Shown: positions 41,076 through 50,362, counted from the stretch's first letter. The stretch: DNA of 64,000 nucleotides from Hamadaea flava (GCF_024172085.1 NZ_JAMZDZ010000001.1:1178001-1242000); one strand, 5' to 3'. Notes: generated by a model not told the origin, from the sequence alone. A program made the numbers and translations.

Positions 41076-41630
41076 TCACGGTTCGATGCGGCCGAACAGG
41101 GCGTTGCCCGGCGCGGCCGGATCGCCGCTGGTGAAGAAGTCGACGTACGCGTTGGCGAACTGCGTCACCGACACCATGCCGTCGTGATCGGTGTCAAGCC
41201 GGGCGAACGCGGCGGCGCCCTGATCGGGATGCGCGCCGGAGAGCGCCTGCAGGCGGATGAAGGCGGGCTCGTAGAAGTCGCCTTCAGCGCCCGCCACGGC
41301 GGCCACGGCCTCGGCGCAGGTCCGCACGAGTTCCGCGAGAAGCCCGGGTTGCTCGGCTTCCCGGAGCCAGGCGTCGACGTACTGCCCCCGGCTGATCAGC
41401 CCGTCACGATCGGCGTCGAGCTGGGACAGCTCGCTCCACAGACGGGCGTACGCCCGGCGCAGCGCGACCGCGGTCGGCGCGTCCAGCGGCACGTCGAAGC
41501 CCGCGGCGATGCCCATGGCGAGATCGTCCAGCTCCCGTTCCCCGAGGTGGCCGTCGCCGTCCACATCGAGCAGGTCGAACCGGCGGTCCAGTTTGGCGGT
41601 CAACAGCCGCCGGCCCTCGGTCGTGAGCAT
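41076..41630 (-). CDS. EF-hand calcium-binding protein
   Basis: 184 residues with EF-hand loops DVDGDGHLGERE (22-33), DADRDGLISRGQ (72-83) and DTDHDGMVSVTQ (146-157), each followed by a helix; a fourth site between the last two is degenerate. The arrangement matches the calerythrin/CABP-like EF-hand proteins of actinomycetes. GGGAGGG precedes ATG 41630. Expected to buffer or sense Ca2+ in the cytoplasm. Confidence 0.9.
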   Translation of the reverse strand: MLTTEGRRLLTAKLDRRFDLLDVDGDGHLGERELDDLAMGIAAGFDVPLDAPTAVALRRAYARLWSELSQLDADRDGLISRGQYVDAWLREAEQPGLLAELVRTCAEAVAAVAGAEGDFYEPAFIRLQALSGAHPDQGAAAFARLDTDHDGMVSVTQFANAYVDFFTSGDPAAPGNALFGRIEP

Positions 41631-41697
41631 CGCGCCCTCCCGGCGGCGAAAGCAGTCGTCGGGTACGACGCTAACCCGTCGGGGCGGCCGAACCGCC

Positions 41698-41823
41698 TTA
41701 AACCTGTAGATTCTCCTCGATCGTCTTCAGGCTGCGGCGGGCGGGCGCCAACCTGCCCACGGCGATTCCACGACGACGATCGGCAAGGCGGTGCTGACGG
41801 CGAGGCGCGTAGCCGCCTAGCAC
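41698..41823 (-). CDS. Possible small basic ORF (41 aa)
   Basis: GTG 41823 opens 41 codons (VLGGYAPRRQHRLADRRRGIAVGRLAPARRS...TIEENLQV) with an Arg-rich body and a plausible amphipathic end. There is no ribosome-binding site or leaderless -10, and no family is recognised. It is listed only because the gap is otherwise empty and the frame ends naturally in TAA. Confidence 0.2.
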   Translation of the reverse strand: MLGGYAPRRQHRLADRRRGIAVGRLAPARRSLKTIEENLQV

Positions 41824-41983
41824 GCCCAGGAATCGCACGTCCCGTCCGTCATCGCGTCACGCCATTGACCAAGTCCATAGTCTCGGGTCTATAAAACCCT
41901 CTCCGTTCGACTGACGGCCCGTCCCCGCACGCGCGATCTACCGTGTTGGCGCGACAGGGTTGTCCGTCCGCTGTCCCACCGAT

Positions 41984-42008
41984 GCATCGACATTGAGCAC
42001 ATCGATGC
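41984..42008. promoter_or_regulatory. Inverted repeat upstream of SARP gene
   Basis: GCATCGA at 41984-41990 and TCGATGC at 42002-42008 are perfect inverted arms 11 nt apart, about 55 nt before ATG 42063. Candidate operator for a repressor of the cluster regulator. Confidence 0.5.
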
Positions 42009-42062
42009 GGCCGACTATAGCCGCGATCCTTGTATCGAGTCACCGTTCGGTAGGGGTTTTGG

Positions 42063-43841
42063 ATGTTGGAGATTTCTCTGCTCGGGCCGACCGAGGTCCG
42101 GGTTTCGGGAGTCAGCGTGTCGCTGTCGCCGCTGGAGCGGAACCTGCTCGCGGCGCTGGCCTTGGTCAAGGGAACGGTCGTCTCCACGGAGAGGATCATC
42201 GACTGCCTGTGGGACGATCGGCCGCCGGCCTCGCCTCGCTCGCGCGTGCAGGGGCTGGTCTCCTCGTTGCGCCGCAAGGTCGGTGAGGCTCTGGAGACAC
42301 GCCATCCCGGTTACCTGCTCGTGGTCGAGGAGGTGCGGGTCGACCTCGACGAGTGCGAGGATCTGGCCCGGCGCGCCAGACAGGCCGCGACGCCCGACGC
42401 GCGGGCCGCGTGCCTGCGTCAGGCGCTGAGACAGTGGCGCGGCGCGCCGTTGGACGGGGTGACCGCGCCCGGCATCGAGTTCGACCGGGTACGCCTGACC
42501 GAGCTGCGTCTCGGATTGCTGGAGGAACGCTTCGACGCCGATCTGGAGCTGGGCCGGCACGCCGAGGTCGTCGCCGAGCTGACCGCCACCGTCTCCGCCC
42601 ACCCACTGCGGGAACGGCTGGCCGGTCAGCTCATGCTCGCCCTCTATCGCAGCAACCGGCAGGCGGACGCGCTCAAGGCGTACCACTCCTTGCGGGAGCG
42701 GCTGGCCGACGAACTCGGCAGCGACCCGTGCGCGGATCTGCGCAATCTGCACGCCACGATCCTTCGGGGCGAGCCGCGCCGAACCGCCGAACCGGCGGTG
42801 GAGGCGGGCGAGCCGGGCCCCCGGCATCCCGCGCAGCTGCCGGGGAGCGTCGGGCATTTCACCGGCCGCGACAGCGAGCTGGCCGCGCTGACCCGTGCGA
42901 TCAGCCGACCCGTCGACGAGCCGCGCGTGCTGATGGTGTCGGGCGCGGGCGGGATCGGCAAGACCGCCCTGGTCGTACGCTGGGCGCACAGCGTCGCCGA
43001 CCGTTACCCCGACGGGCAGATCTTCGTGCGCCTGCACGGTGAGCGGGTCTCCACCCGCGACGCCTTGGGCTCGGCGCTGGGTGGGCTCGGGGTGCCCCAG
43101 CCGGACGTCCCCTCCACCGTGGACGAACGGGCGTCGCTGTACCGGACGCTGCTGAGTGGACGCCGGGTGCTGGTCGTGCTCGACGACGCCGGGGCGCTCG
43201 ACCAGTTGCTGGCGTTCGTGCCGCCGACGACGGTCAGCCAGCTCGTCGCGACCAGCCGCCGCCGGTTCCTCGCACTCGCCGCACACCATGCCGTCCAGGC
43301 GCTTCGGGTCGAACCGATGACACCCCAGGCGACCGCCGATCTGCTCACCCGCATCGTGGGTGCGGACCGGATGCGCGAATCGGCCGCCGAACGCGTCGTG
43401 CACTGGTGCGGCGGCTGGCCGCTGACCACCCGGCTCGCCGGGACCAAACTCGCCGCCCGGCCGTGGCAGTCGCTGTCGTCGTTCGCCGACGAACTCGATG
43501 AGCACGGCGACCGGCTGCTCGACGACGATCCGCGCAGCGTACGCGCGGCGCTGGTCAGCGCGCACAAGACGCTCAGCCCGGCGGCGGCGTACCTGTTCGG
43601 GCGGCTCGGCCTGAACCCGTCGCCGTCGCTGAGCCTCGACGACGCGGGCGGGGCCGGCAGCTCGCTCCGTCGGGTGCGGCGATTACTCGACGAACTGATC
43701 TCGGCGCACCTCGTCGTGGAGACCGGTCCCGATCGCTTCCGCCTCTACGACGTGGTACGCCGCTTCGCCCGGCAATGTGGCGCTGAGTTGCTGCTCACCG
43801 ACTCCGACGTGGAGCGCGTGGCGGATTCGTACCGGATCTGA
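42063..43841 (+). CDS. SARP family (AfsR/DnrI-type) pathway regulator with NB-ARC ATPase
   Basis: 592 residues: an OmpR-like winged helix (LGPTEVRVSGVSVSLSPLERNLLAALALVKGTVVSTERIIDCLWDDRPPASPRSRVQGLVSSLRRKVG, 8-75), a bacterial transcriptional activation domain (~95-238), and an NB-ARC-like ATPase with Walker A GAGGIGKTAL (294-303) and Walker B VLVVLDDAG. It lacks the TPR region of full AfsR. Codon 541 is TTA (43683-43685), so translation may be bldA-dependent. Being first and co-directional with the biosynthetic operon, it is the likely activator; matching direct-repeat boxes lie 5' of both operons. Confidence 0.93.
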   Translation: MLEISLLGPTEVRVSGVSVSLSPLERNLLAALALVKGTVVSTERIIDCLWDDRPPASPRSRVQGLVSSLRRKVGEALETRHPGYLLVVEEVRVDLDECEDLARRARQAATPDARAACLRQALRQWRGAPLDGVTAPGIEFDRVRLTELRLGLLEERFDADLELGRHAEVVAELTATVSAHPLRERLAGQLMLALYRSNRQADALKAYHSLRERLADELGSDPCADLRNLHATILRGEPRRTAEPAVEAGEPGPRHPAQLPGSVGHFTGRDSELAALTRAISRPVDEPRVLMVSGAGGIGKTALVVRWAHSVADRYPDGQIFVRLHGERVSTRDALGSALGGLGVPQPDVPSTVDERASLYRTLLSGRRVLVVLDDAGALDQLLAFVPPTTVSQLVATSRRRFLALAAHHAVQALRVEPMTPQATADLLTRIVGADRMRESAAERVVHWCGGWPLTTRLAGTKLAARPWQSLSSFADELDEHGDRLLDDDPRSVRAALVSAHKTLSPAAAYLFGRLGLNPSPSLSLDDAGGAGSSLRRVRRLLDELISAHLVVETGPDRFRLYDVVRRFARQCGAELLLTDSDVERVADSYRI

Positions 43842-43847
43842 AGTGAG

Positions 43848-43872
43848 TTCGCAGTGATCGCTGTGAAACTCC
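43848..43872 (+). promoter_or_regulatory. Candidate SARP box upstream of A-PCP operon
   Basis: TTCGCAGTGA (43848-43857), 5-nt spacer, GTGAAACTCC (43863-43872). A further AGTGA occurs 11 nt upstream of the first repeat's AGTGA, giving three GTGA-type repeats at 11 and 9 nt. The pair recurs upstream of the leftward operon (54334-54369) with the spacing longer by 11 nt, one DNA turn. Confidence 0.55.
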
Positions 43873-43906
43873 ACTCCCACCAACGGCAGCGGTTTGAGGG
43901 TGGGAT

Positions 43907-45604
43907 GTGGACACAGACGATCTCGGGGCGGCGTTCCGCCGGGCGGTCACGGCGCATGGCGCCCGGCCGGCGGTGGTGGCCGGGCCCCGCACACTGACGT
44001 ACGCCGAGCTGGGGGTGCTGGCGCGGGAGACCGCCCAGCGCCTCGGGCCGTCGCCGGGGACGGTCGGCGTACTGGCCCGGCACGATCCCGGAACCGTCGT
44101 CGCGATGCTCGGCGTGTGGCTGGCCGGCGGCGCGTACTGCCCGATCGATCCGGCCTTCCCGACCGATCGCCGCGCGGCGCTTCTCGCCCACTGTTCCTTC
44201 CTACTGGACCCGGTTTCCGGACTCGTGGACCCGGTTTCCGGACTCGTGGACCCGGTTTCCCGACTCGTGGACCCGGTTTCCCGGCAGATCACGGATCTGG
44301 GTCGAATCTTGGCCCAAGATTCGACCCAGATCCCTGATCCGGTCGCTTCCGAGCCGGTGGACCGCGAGCCGGTGGCATACGTGCTGTTCACGTCGGGCTC
44401 GACGGGTACGCCGAAGGGCGTGCTGACCCCGCAGCGAGCGATCACCGCCGCCGTGCGGTCCTTGACGGAGCTGTTCGAGATCACCCCCGAAGATCGCGTA
44501 CTGCAGTTCGCATCGCTCAACTGGGACACCTGTTTCGAGGAGATCCTCCCGACGCTCACCAGCGGTGCGGCCCTCGTCTTCCATCCCGACGCGCACTCCG
44601 GCTCGTTCCGGCGCTTCCTGCGGCTGCTGGAGACCGAGCGGATCACGGTGATCGACCTGCCGACGGCGTACTGGCACGAGCTGGTCAACCACCTGACCGA
44701 GGAGGAAGCCGCGCTGCCGGAGTGCGTACGCCTCGTGGTGATCGGCGGCGAGGCGGCCAGCCCCGCCCGGGTCGCCGACTGGTCGGGTCCCCGGACGAAG
44801 CACGCCCGGCTGCTCAACACCTACGGCTGCACCGAGACCACGCTGATCACGCACGCCGTGGACCTCGACGGGACCGACGGCGTGGTCCCGATCGGCCGGG
44901 CGCTCCCCCACGTCGTCGAGCGGGTCACCGAGGACGGCGAACTGGTCGTCGGCGGCCCATCTGTGGCGCTCGGATATCTCGGTGTGCAATCTGAACGCTT
45001 CGCCGGCGGCTTCTTCCACACCGGCGACCGGGTCAGCCGCCGGCCCGACGGCGTACTCGTCCACGAAGGACGGATCGACGACGAGATCAAGATCCGGGGC
45101 GTACGCGTCCATCCGGCCGAGGTCGAGGCGTACGTCGCCGCCCATCCCGCCGTCGCCGCCGTGGCCGTCGCAGGCGTACGCGTCGCCGACCACACCGCGC
45201 TGGTCGCGTACGTGGTGCCCCGGCCGGGTGCGGCGACCACGACGTTAGCCGCCGACGTCCTCGCCCACCTGCGAGGCACTGTTCCCAACCATCTCATCCC
45301 CAGCCGCGTCCAGGTCGTCCCGTCGCTCGCCCACACGGCCAGCGGCAAGGTCGACCGGCGGCGAACCAAGGAGGCCGCAGCCATGCCCGTCGACGGAGTG
45401 TCCCAGATCTTCGGCCGTGTCCTGGAGCGGCCCGAGGTCGCCGCCGACGCCGACTTCTTCGCCCTCGGCGGCGATTCCCTGCTCGCCACCCGCGTGCTCA
45501 GCGCGGTCGCCCGCGAGTACGGCGTGGAGCTGACCTTCGAGGACTTCCTGCTGGCTCCGTCGCCCGCCGCGCTGGCCGGGCGAATCGCGGGCGTGGCCCG
45601 ATGA
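43907..45604 (+). CDS. NRPS-like didomain protein: adenylation (A) and carrier (PCP)
   Basis: 565 residues, GTG start with GAGGGTGGG upstream. A-domain motifs: A2 LAGGAYCPIDP (~73-83), A3 LFTSGSTGTPKG (~160-171), A5 NTYGCTETT (YGCTE instead of YGPTE), A7 TGDR, A8 GRIDDEIKIRGVRVHPAEVE, A10 SGKVDRRR; the carrier motif is LGGDSLLA with Ser524. By-eye alignment to GrsA gives pocket residues D-T-E-A-V-G-T-L-I-K, which I cannot assign. Residues ~100-146, between A2 and A3, consist of LVDPVS repeats and a segment encoded by a palindromic repeat element. Codon 447 is TTA (45245-45247). It has no condensation or release domain and so should load one amino acid onto its own PCP. The stop overlaps the next start (ATGA). 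Confidence 0.92.
   Translation: MDTDDLGAAFRRAVTAHGARPAVVAGPRTLTYAELGVLARETAQRLGPSPGTVGVLARHDPGTVVAMLGVWLAGGAYCPIDPAFPTDRRAALLAHCSFLLDPVSGLVDPVSGLVDPVSRLVDPVSRQITDLGRILAQDSTQIPDPVASEPVDREPVAYVLFTSGSTGTPKGVLTPQRAITAAVRSLTELFEITPEDRVLQFASLNWDTCFEEILPTLTSGAALVFHPDAHSGSFRRFLRLLETERITVIDLPTAYWHELVNHLTEEEAALPECVRLVVIGGEAASPARVADWSGPRTKHARLLNTYGCTETTLITHAVDLDGTDGVVPIGRALPHVVERVTEDGELVVGGPSVALGYLGVQSERFAGGFFHTGDRVSRRPDGVLVHEGRIDDEIKIRGVRVHPAEVEAYVAAHPAVAAVAVAGVRVADHTALVAYVVPRPGAATTTLAADVLAHLRGTVPNHLIPSRVQVVPSLAHTASGKVDRRRTKEAAAMPVDGVSQIFGRVLERPEVAADADFFALGGDSLLATRVLSAVAREYGVELTFEDFLLAPSPAALAGRIAGVAR
44205..44285. repeat. 21-bp tandem repeat (~4 copies) inside A domain
   Basis: Nearly four copies of the unit TGGACCCGGTTTCCGGACTC(G), the last two with GG->CG changes, encode LVDPVSG/R repeats between A-domain motifs A2 and A3. 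The 21-bp period keeps the frame. Confidence 0.88.
44294..44332. repeat. Perfect inverted repeat, copy 1 of a dispersed palindromic element
   Basis: GATCTGGGTCGAATCTTGG and its exact reverse complement flank a single C, and the similarity to copy 2 extends to 44340 (GATCCCTGATCC). Over 40 nt starting at GTCGAATC it matches the copy at 58581-58620 at 35 positions. Here it lies in frame within the A-domain gene and encodes LGRILAQDSTQIPDP. Confidence 0.85.
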
Positions 45605-46920
45605 CCGCCGCCCGGGTGGTGGTGATCGGCGCCGGGCTGGCCGGGTTGACCGCCGCCGACACGCTCCAGCAGCAAGGGGTCGACGTCACCGTCCTGGAGG
45701 CGCGCGACCGCGTCGGCGGGCGTACGCACGGAGTCGAGGTCGCGCCGGGCAGCTTCGCCGACGCCGGGGCGGCGTACCTGGGCGAACGACACACCAGCCT
45801 GCATCGGCTGCTCGGCCGGCTCGGCCTGAAGACGACGCCGACGACGACCGCCGGGGCGAGCCGGTTCGCCTTCCCGGATCTGTCCGAACAGTCCGGCCGC
45901 TTCCCGCCGCTCAACGCGGTCGCGTTGGGCGACCTGTTCGACCGCCTCGACGACCTGACCCGCCGCGTACGCCCGGAGCAACCGTGGGCGAGCCCGGACG
46001 CCGAGACGCTCGACGCCGAGACGGCCGCGGACTGGGCCGAGCGGAACCTGCGGCATCCCGACGCCCGCCGGTTCTTCCCGCTGTTCTTGGGCGAGATGAT
46101 GGCCGCCGACCCGGCCGCGGTATCCGTCCTGCACATGGCCTTCTACCTGCGCTCCGGCGGTGGCCTGAACTACCTCAACGCGTTCGAGGGCGGCGCGCAG
46201 GCCGACCGGGTGGACGGCGGCGCGCACCAGATCTGCGTCCAGCTGGCCGCCGGGCTGGACGTGCGGCTCGGCACCTCCGTCGACGCCGTGCACCAGGGCC
46301 AGGACACCGTGACCGTCCACAGCGGCGATACTGCATGGGCCGCCGACGCCGTGATCGTGGCGATCCCGCCGCTTCTCGCGGACGCGATCGACTGGCAGCC
46401 GGGCCTGCCCGCGCCCCGCGCCGGTACGCGAACCGCGCCGGGCTCGGCGGTCAAGGTGCACCTGGTCTACCCGTCGCCGCTGTGGCGGGCGCACGGCTTG
46501 TCGGGCTGGTCGGTCAGCGAACGCGGGCCGCTGCTGTCGACCGTGGACGACTCGCCGGCGGACGGCTCGGTCGGGGTGCTGACCGGATTCGTCACCGGGG
46601 CCGAAGCCCACCGGTACGCCGCGCTCCCGTTCGCGGCGCAGCGGGCCGAGGCGACCGAGCAGGCCGCCGCGCTGTTCCCGCAGCTACCGGCGCCGATCGC
46701 CGTCCACGTCACGGACTGGGTCACCGACCCGCACAGCCGGGGCTGCTACGCCGCCCTCCTCGGACCGGGCGACTGGATCCGGAACGGCCCCCACCTGACC
46801 CGCCCGCACGGCCGCGTCCACTGGGCCGGCACCGAGACGAGCACGGAGTTCTTCGGGCTCATGGAAGGCGCGATCCGCTCCGGGCACCGGGCGGCCGCGG
46901 AAGTAATTCACCCCTATTGA
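45601..46920 (+). CDS. Flavin-containing amine oxidase (MAO-type)
   Basis: 439 residues: N-terminal FAD-binding VVVIGAGLAGLTAADTLQQQGVDVTVLEARDRVGGRT, AFYLRSGGGLNYLNAFEGGAQADRVDGGAHQI, and C-terminal GRVHWAGTETSTEFFGLMEGAIRSGHRAA. Cys382 in SRGCYAALLGPG aligns with the cysteine that binds FAD covalently in eukaryotic monoamine oxidases (by-eye alignment). Translational coupling to the A-PCP gene suggests it oxidises the amine of the activated, possibly PCP-bound, amino acid or of the product (inference). Confidence 0.9.
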   Translation: MTAARVVVIGAGLAGLTAADTLQQQGVDVTVLEARDRVGGRTHGVEVAPGSFADAGAAYLGERHTSLHRLLGRLGLKTTPTTTAGASRFAFPDLSEQSGRFPPLNAVALGDLFDRLDDLTRRVRPEQPWASPDAETLDAETAADWAERNLRHPDARRFFPLFLGEMMAADPAAVSVLHMAFYLRSGGGLNYLNAFEGGAQADRVDGGAHQICVQLAAGLDVRLGTSVDAVHQGQDTVTVHSGDTAWAADAVIVAIPPLLADAIDWQPGLPAPRAGTRTAPGSAVKVHLVYPSPLWRAHGLSGWSVSERGPLLSTVDDSPADGSVGVLTGFVTGAEAHRYAALPFAAQRAEATEQAAALFPQLPAPIAVHVTDWVTDPHSRGCYAALLGPGDWIRNGPHLTRPHGRVHWAGTETSTEFFGLMEGAIRSGHRAAAEVIHPY

Positions 46921-46941
46921 TCCCACCCTTGGAGGGTCGCG

Positions 46942-48636
46942 ATGAGCGACAGTCCGATCGCCCCGCTCGCGGTGCGCGAGCAGTTCATGACCGAGCCCGG
47001 CCTCGGCGCCGGCAACTTCCTCGAGTACGCCGTCCGGCACAACCCGAACCGGGCGGTGCCGGTGGTGTACAGCCACACCACCGATCATCGCGGCGCGGTG
47101 GTCCTGCGCGGGCACAGCCTGCAGGACCTCGCCACCCTGCGCGACCGGTACGCCAAGTGGTACCACGCCAACGGCGTACGCCCCGGCGAGCCGGTCGGCA
47201 TCGTGGTCGCCGAAGGACTGGAACCGTTGCTGCACTACCTGGCGTTGACCGCGCTCGGCGCGATTCCGGCCGCGATCAACGACGCGATGCGGCCGGACGT
47301 CATGATCCGGTACCTGAACCACGTCGGCGTGGTCGGCATCGTGGCCGACGACACCACCCGGCTGGCGACGGCGTACCGGGCGGATCCGCAGCGGCGGCCG
47401 CGCTTCCTCGCACTCGCCGCCGAGGTCGCCGCGTTCGACGCGGACTCCGTCGCGCTGCCGGAGGCGTACCCGTATCAGCACCAGCCCGACGACGTCTGCG
47501 CGTTGATCCACTCCTCCGGCACGACCGGCACGCCCAAGTCCACGACGCTGAGCCACCGCAGTTTCTGGGACGGCAAGCAGGACCGGATGACCCGGTTCCC
47601 GGCCGAGCCGTACGACCGGCTCATGTCGCTGATGCCGCACACGCACGCAGGCGGGCTCAGCTACTTCCTCACCGCCGTCCTGATCGGGCTGCCGACCGTG
47701 GTCATGGGCGACTGGCGGCGCGCCGCCGTCGAACCCGTGATGGAGGCGTTCCAGCCGACCATGCTGGCCTCGTTCCCGCGTACCTTCGTCGAACTGGCCA
47801 CCGGTGAACTGCCGGTCAAGGGTGCGGCGAAGGTGCACTCGTGGTTCAACACCGGCGACTCCGCCCACTTCGGACACATCCGCCGCCTGGTGACCCTCGG
47901 CGAACGCCCGGCCGGGCTGATCAAGCCGTGGCTGCTGCCCAAGGAGGCGGCCGACGAGGCGGCGCTGCCCGGCTCGCAGTTCGTCGACGGGCTCGGCTCC
48001 TCGGAGATGGGGATGGCGCTGTTCGGCGGGCTGTGGACGCCGGAGACGCCCCGCAACGACCGCTGCGTCGGCAAGCCCCAGCCCGCCGTACGCCACGCCA
48101 CGGTGCTCGACGACGACGGAGCCGAGCTGCCGGTCGGCACGGTCGGGCTGCTGGCCGTCCAGGCGCCCTCGATCACGCCCGGCTACTGGAAGAACGACCG
48201 GCTCACCGACAGCTTCCGGCTCAACGGCTATTGGCTGACCGGAGACGTCGCGCGGGTGGACGCCGACGGCAACTTCTATCACCTCGACCGCACGGTCGAC
48301 GTCATCGACACCCTCGCCGGCCCGGTCTACAGCCTTGGGCTGGAGGAGGTGCTGCTCGCCGACTGCGCCGACGTGGTGCTCGACTGCTCGGTCGTCGGCG
48401 TGCCCGCACCCGAAGGCGGCCAGCGCCCGATCGCGGTGGTCCAGCTCCAGGCGGACGCGGACTCGACCGCCGAGGCCCTGCTGGAGAAGGCGAACAAGGA
48501 ACTCACGGCAGCCGGGCTTCCGCCCCTGGCGGCCGTGCTCATCGCCGACCCGGCGGCCGGCTTCCCGCTCGGACCGACCGGCAAGGTGCTCAAGCGCGAG
48601 CTGCGTACGCGGCACGCCACATTGCTCACCGCATGA
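46942..48636 (+). CDS. AMP-dependent acyl ligase (ANL superfamily)
   Basis: 564 residues with A3 [17 protein letters not shown] (~186-202), A5 [12 protein letters not shown]7 [21 protein letters not shown] and A10 [14 protein letters not shown] with the adenylation Lys. The A8 hinge is unusual ([24 protein letters not shown]; the normal R-x-D/K-D pattern is degenerate). No carrier domain is fused. It probably activates a carboxylic acid as acyl-AMP for transfer to CoA, the PCP or an amine. It starts 21 nt after the amine oxidase with GGAGGG upstream. Confidence 0.9.
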   Translation: MSDSPIAPLAVREQFMTEPGLGAGNFLEYAVRHNPNRAVPVVYSHTTDHRGAVVLRGHSLQDLATLRDRYAKWYHANGVRPGEPVGIVVAEGLEPLLHYLALTALGAIPAAINDAMRPDVMIRYLNHVGVVGIVADDTTRLATAYRADPQRRPRFLALAAEVAAFDADSVALPEAYPYQHQPDDVCALIHSSGTTGTPKSTTLSHRSFWDGKQDRMTRFPAEPYDRLMSLMPHTHAGGLSYFLTAVLIGLPTVVMGDWRRAAVEPVMEAFQPTMLASFPRTFVELATGELPVKGAAKVHSWFNTGDSAHFGHIRRLVTLGERPAGLIKPWLLPKEAADEAALPGSQFVDGLGSSEMGMALFGGLWTPETPRNDRCVGKPQPAVRHATVLDDDGAELPVGTVGLLAVQAPSITPGYWKNDRLTDSFRLNGYWLTGDVARVDADGNFYHLDRTVDVIDTLAGPVYSLGLEEVLLADCADVVLDCSVVGVPAPEGGQRPIAVVQLQADADSTAEALLEKANKELTAAGLPPLAAVLIADPAAGFPLGPTGKVLKRELRTRHATLLTA

Positions 48637-48679
48637 TCCGCACGTCTCCCACCCCCTGACTGGTCAAGGAGGACCAACC

Positions 48680-49465
48680 ATGTCTCGTTACGACTGGGGC
48701 GACACGCACCCCGGCATCGAACGACTGAAGGCCGCCATCACCCCCGCTCGCGACAAGGTGGTCGGCCACCCGCTCTACGCGGCGCTCGACAGCCACGCGG
48801 CCATCACCACCTTCATGACGCACCACGTGTACGCCGTGTGGGACTTCATGTCGCTGCTCAAGTCGCTCCAGCGGCAGCTCACCTGCGTCGACCTGCCCTG
48901 GGTGCCGACTGGCCCGACCGGCAGCCGCCGCCTCATCAACGACATCGTCCTCGTCGAGGAGAGCGACGAGCTGCAGGGCGGCTTCATCAGCCACTTCGAG
49001 CTCTACCTCGGCGGGATGTCCCAGTCCGGCGCCGACCGCACCGCCATCGACGCCTTCATCGAGCTGTTGCGCGACGGCAAGGACGTGCTCGACGCGCTGG
49101 AGGCGGCCGACGTGCCCGCCTCGTCGGCGGAGTTCGTGCGGACCACCTGGAAGTTCATCCAGGAGGCGCCGGTGCACTGCCAGGCCGCCGCGTTCGCGTT
49201 CGGCCGCGAGGACCTCATCCCCGACATGTTCGAGCAGGTCGTGAAGGTCAACGCGCACCAGGACGGCAAGCTGGACACCTTCGTGGACTACCTCGCCCGG
49301 CACATCGAGGTCGACGGGGAGGAGCACACCCCGATGGCCATGCAGATGCTCGCCGACCTGTGTGGCGACGACGACACCAAGTGGGCCGAGTGCGCCGAGA
49401 CGGTGAACAACGCGCTCGCCGCCCGGGTCCGGCTCTGGACGGGAATCCTCGCCGCCATCAAGTAA
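48680..49465 (+). CDS. DUF3050 heme-oxygenase-like (putative diiron) oxidase
   Basis: 261 residues starting [36 protein letters not shown]; the body [71 protein letters not shown] and [22 protein letters not shown] fits DUF3050, an all-helical family with the heme-oxygenase-like fold. Proteins of that fold include non-heme diiron oxidases/oxygenases (HDO) that act on amino-acid nitrogen or fatty acids. The conserved Glu/His residues in the VEESDE, SHFELY and RHIE-EH segments are candidate metal ligands (inference). AAGGAGG lies 7 nt before ATG 48680. Confidence 0.85.
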   Translation: MSRYDWGDTHPGIERLKAAITPARDKVVGHPLYAALDSHAAITTFMTHHVYAVWDFMSLLKSLQRQLTCVDLPWVPTGPTGSRRLINDIVLVEESDELQGGFISHFELYLGGMSQSGADRTAIDAFIELLRDGKDVLDALEAADVPASSAEFVRTTWKFIQEAPVHCQAAAFAFGREDLIPDMFEQVVKVNAHQDGKLDTFVDYLARHIEVDGEEHTPMAMQMLADLCGDDDTKWAECAETVNNALAARVRLWTGILAAIK

Positions 49466-49473
49466 CGCACACC

Positions 49474-49508
49474 GAAACGGGCTCCGGCAGAACGCCGGAG
49501 CCCGTTTC
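49474..49508. terminator. Bidirectional terminator between convergent biosynthetic operons
   Basis: Perfect 15-nt arms (GAAACGGGCTCCGGC and reverse complement) with a 5-nt loop AGAAC, 9 nt after the DUF3050 stop and 15 nt from the SDR stop. Ends both operons. Confidence 0.88.
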
Positions 49509-49522
49509 CGTAGGCGGCAACG

Positions 49523-50362
49523 TCAGCGAAGCCAGGAGCCGGTGAGGTCGAGGATGCTGGCGCCGGACGGGTCGGCGAGCTTGCGAGCGACGTACCGCCG
49601 CGCGTACTCGCTGGTCTGGATCCGCAACGGAGGCCGCTCGCAGGTGAGGACGTCGAGCACGACCGATGCGACCTCCGCGGCCTCCTGAGCGCCTTCGATC
49701 GCCCCGCTCGCCACCCACCGGCGGTACGCCCGGAACGCCTCGGCGTAGCAGCCGGACCGGGCGAGCAGGGCGAGCGGATCCGCCCCGGCGCTGGCGACGA
49801 ACGCCGTGTCGAGCACCGCGGCGGGTTCCACAAGGGACACCGCTACGCCGACCTCGGCGGCGACCGGGGCCAGCGCCTCCATGAAGCCTTCGACGGCGAA
49901 CTTCGCGGCCGAGTAGCACTCGTTGAACGGCTGCCCGATCACGCCCCGGACGCTGCTGATGGTGACGAGCCGCCCCCGGGTGGTACGCAGATGCGGCATC
50001 GCCGCGCGGCTGACCGCGACGACGCCGAAGAAATTCACCTCCATGCTCTGCCGCAGGTCGTCGGGCGTACCGAGTTCGAGGGTCGGGGCGATGGCCGCGA
50101 TCCCGGCGTTGTTGACGACGGCGTCCAGCCGGCCGTGCAGGGCGATGACGGATCGGACGCATTCGGTCACCGACTCGGGGTCGGTCACCTCCAGGCTGAC
50201 CACGTCGACGCCGACGCCGGCCTGCTCGGCCGCTTCCCGCAGGGCGAGGTCGCCGTCGGGACGGCGGACGGTGGCGACGGTGGCGAACCCGGCCCGGGCG
50301 GCGGCGATGGCCGTGGCCAGGCCGATCCCGGAGGACGCCCCGGTGACGAGGACGGTCTTCAT
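49523..50362 (-). CDS. Short-chain dehydrogenase/reductase
   Basis: 279 residues of the classical SDR fold: TGASSGIGLATAIAAARAGF (NAD(P)-binding TGxxxGxG, ~7-26), NNAGIAA (~87), ISSVRG with catalytic Ser (~137), YSAAKFAVEG with catalytic Tyr and Lys (~152-156). It would reduce a ketone or oxidise an alcohol in the pathway. Last gene of the leftward operon; ATG 50362 overlaps the MFS stop. Confidence 0.92.
   Translation of the reverse strand: MKTVLVTGASSGIGLATAIAAARAGFATVATVRRPDGDLALREAAEQAGVGVDVVSLEVTDPESVTECVRSVIALHGRLDAVVNNAGIAAIAPTLELGTPDDLRQSMEVNFFGVVAVSRAAMPHLRTTRGRLVTISSVRGVIGQPFNECYSAAKFAVEGFMEALAPVAAEVGVAVSLVEPAAVLDTAFVASAGADPLALLARSGCYAEAFRAYRRWVASGAIEGAQEAAEVASVVLDVLTCERPPLRIQTSEYARRYVARKLADPSGASILDLTGSWLR

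Larger units (their letters stand above)
41631..42062. other. 432-nt region upstream of the SARP gene
   Basis: Contains the SARP promoter and one possible small ORF on the minus strand (41698-41823). An inverted repeat GCATCGA-N11-TCGATGC (41984-42008) is the main regulatory candidate; TATAG at 42015 could be part of a -10. Otherwise nothing recognisable. Confidence 0.5.
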
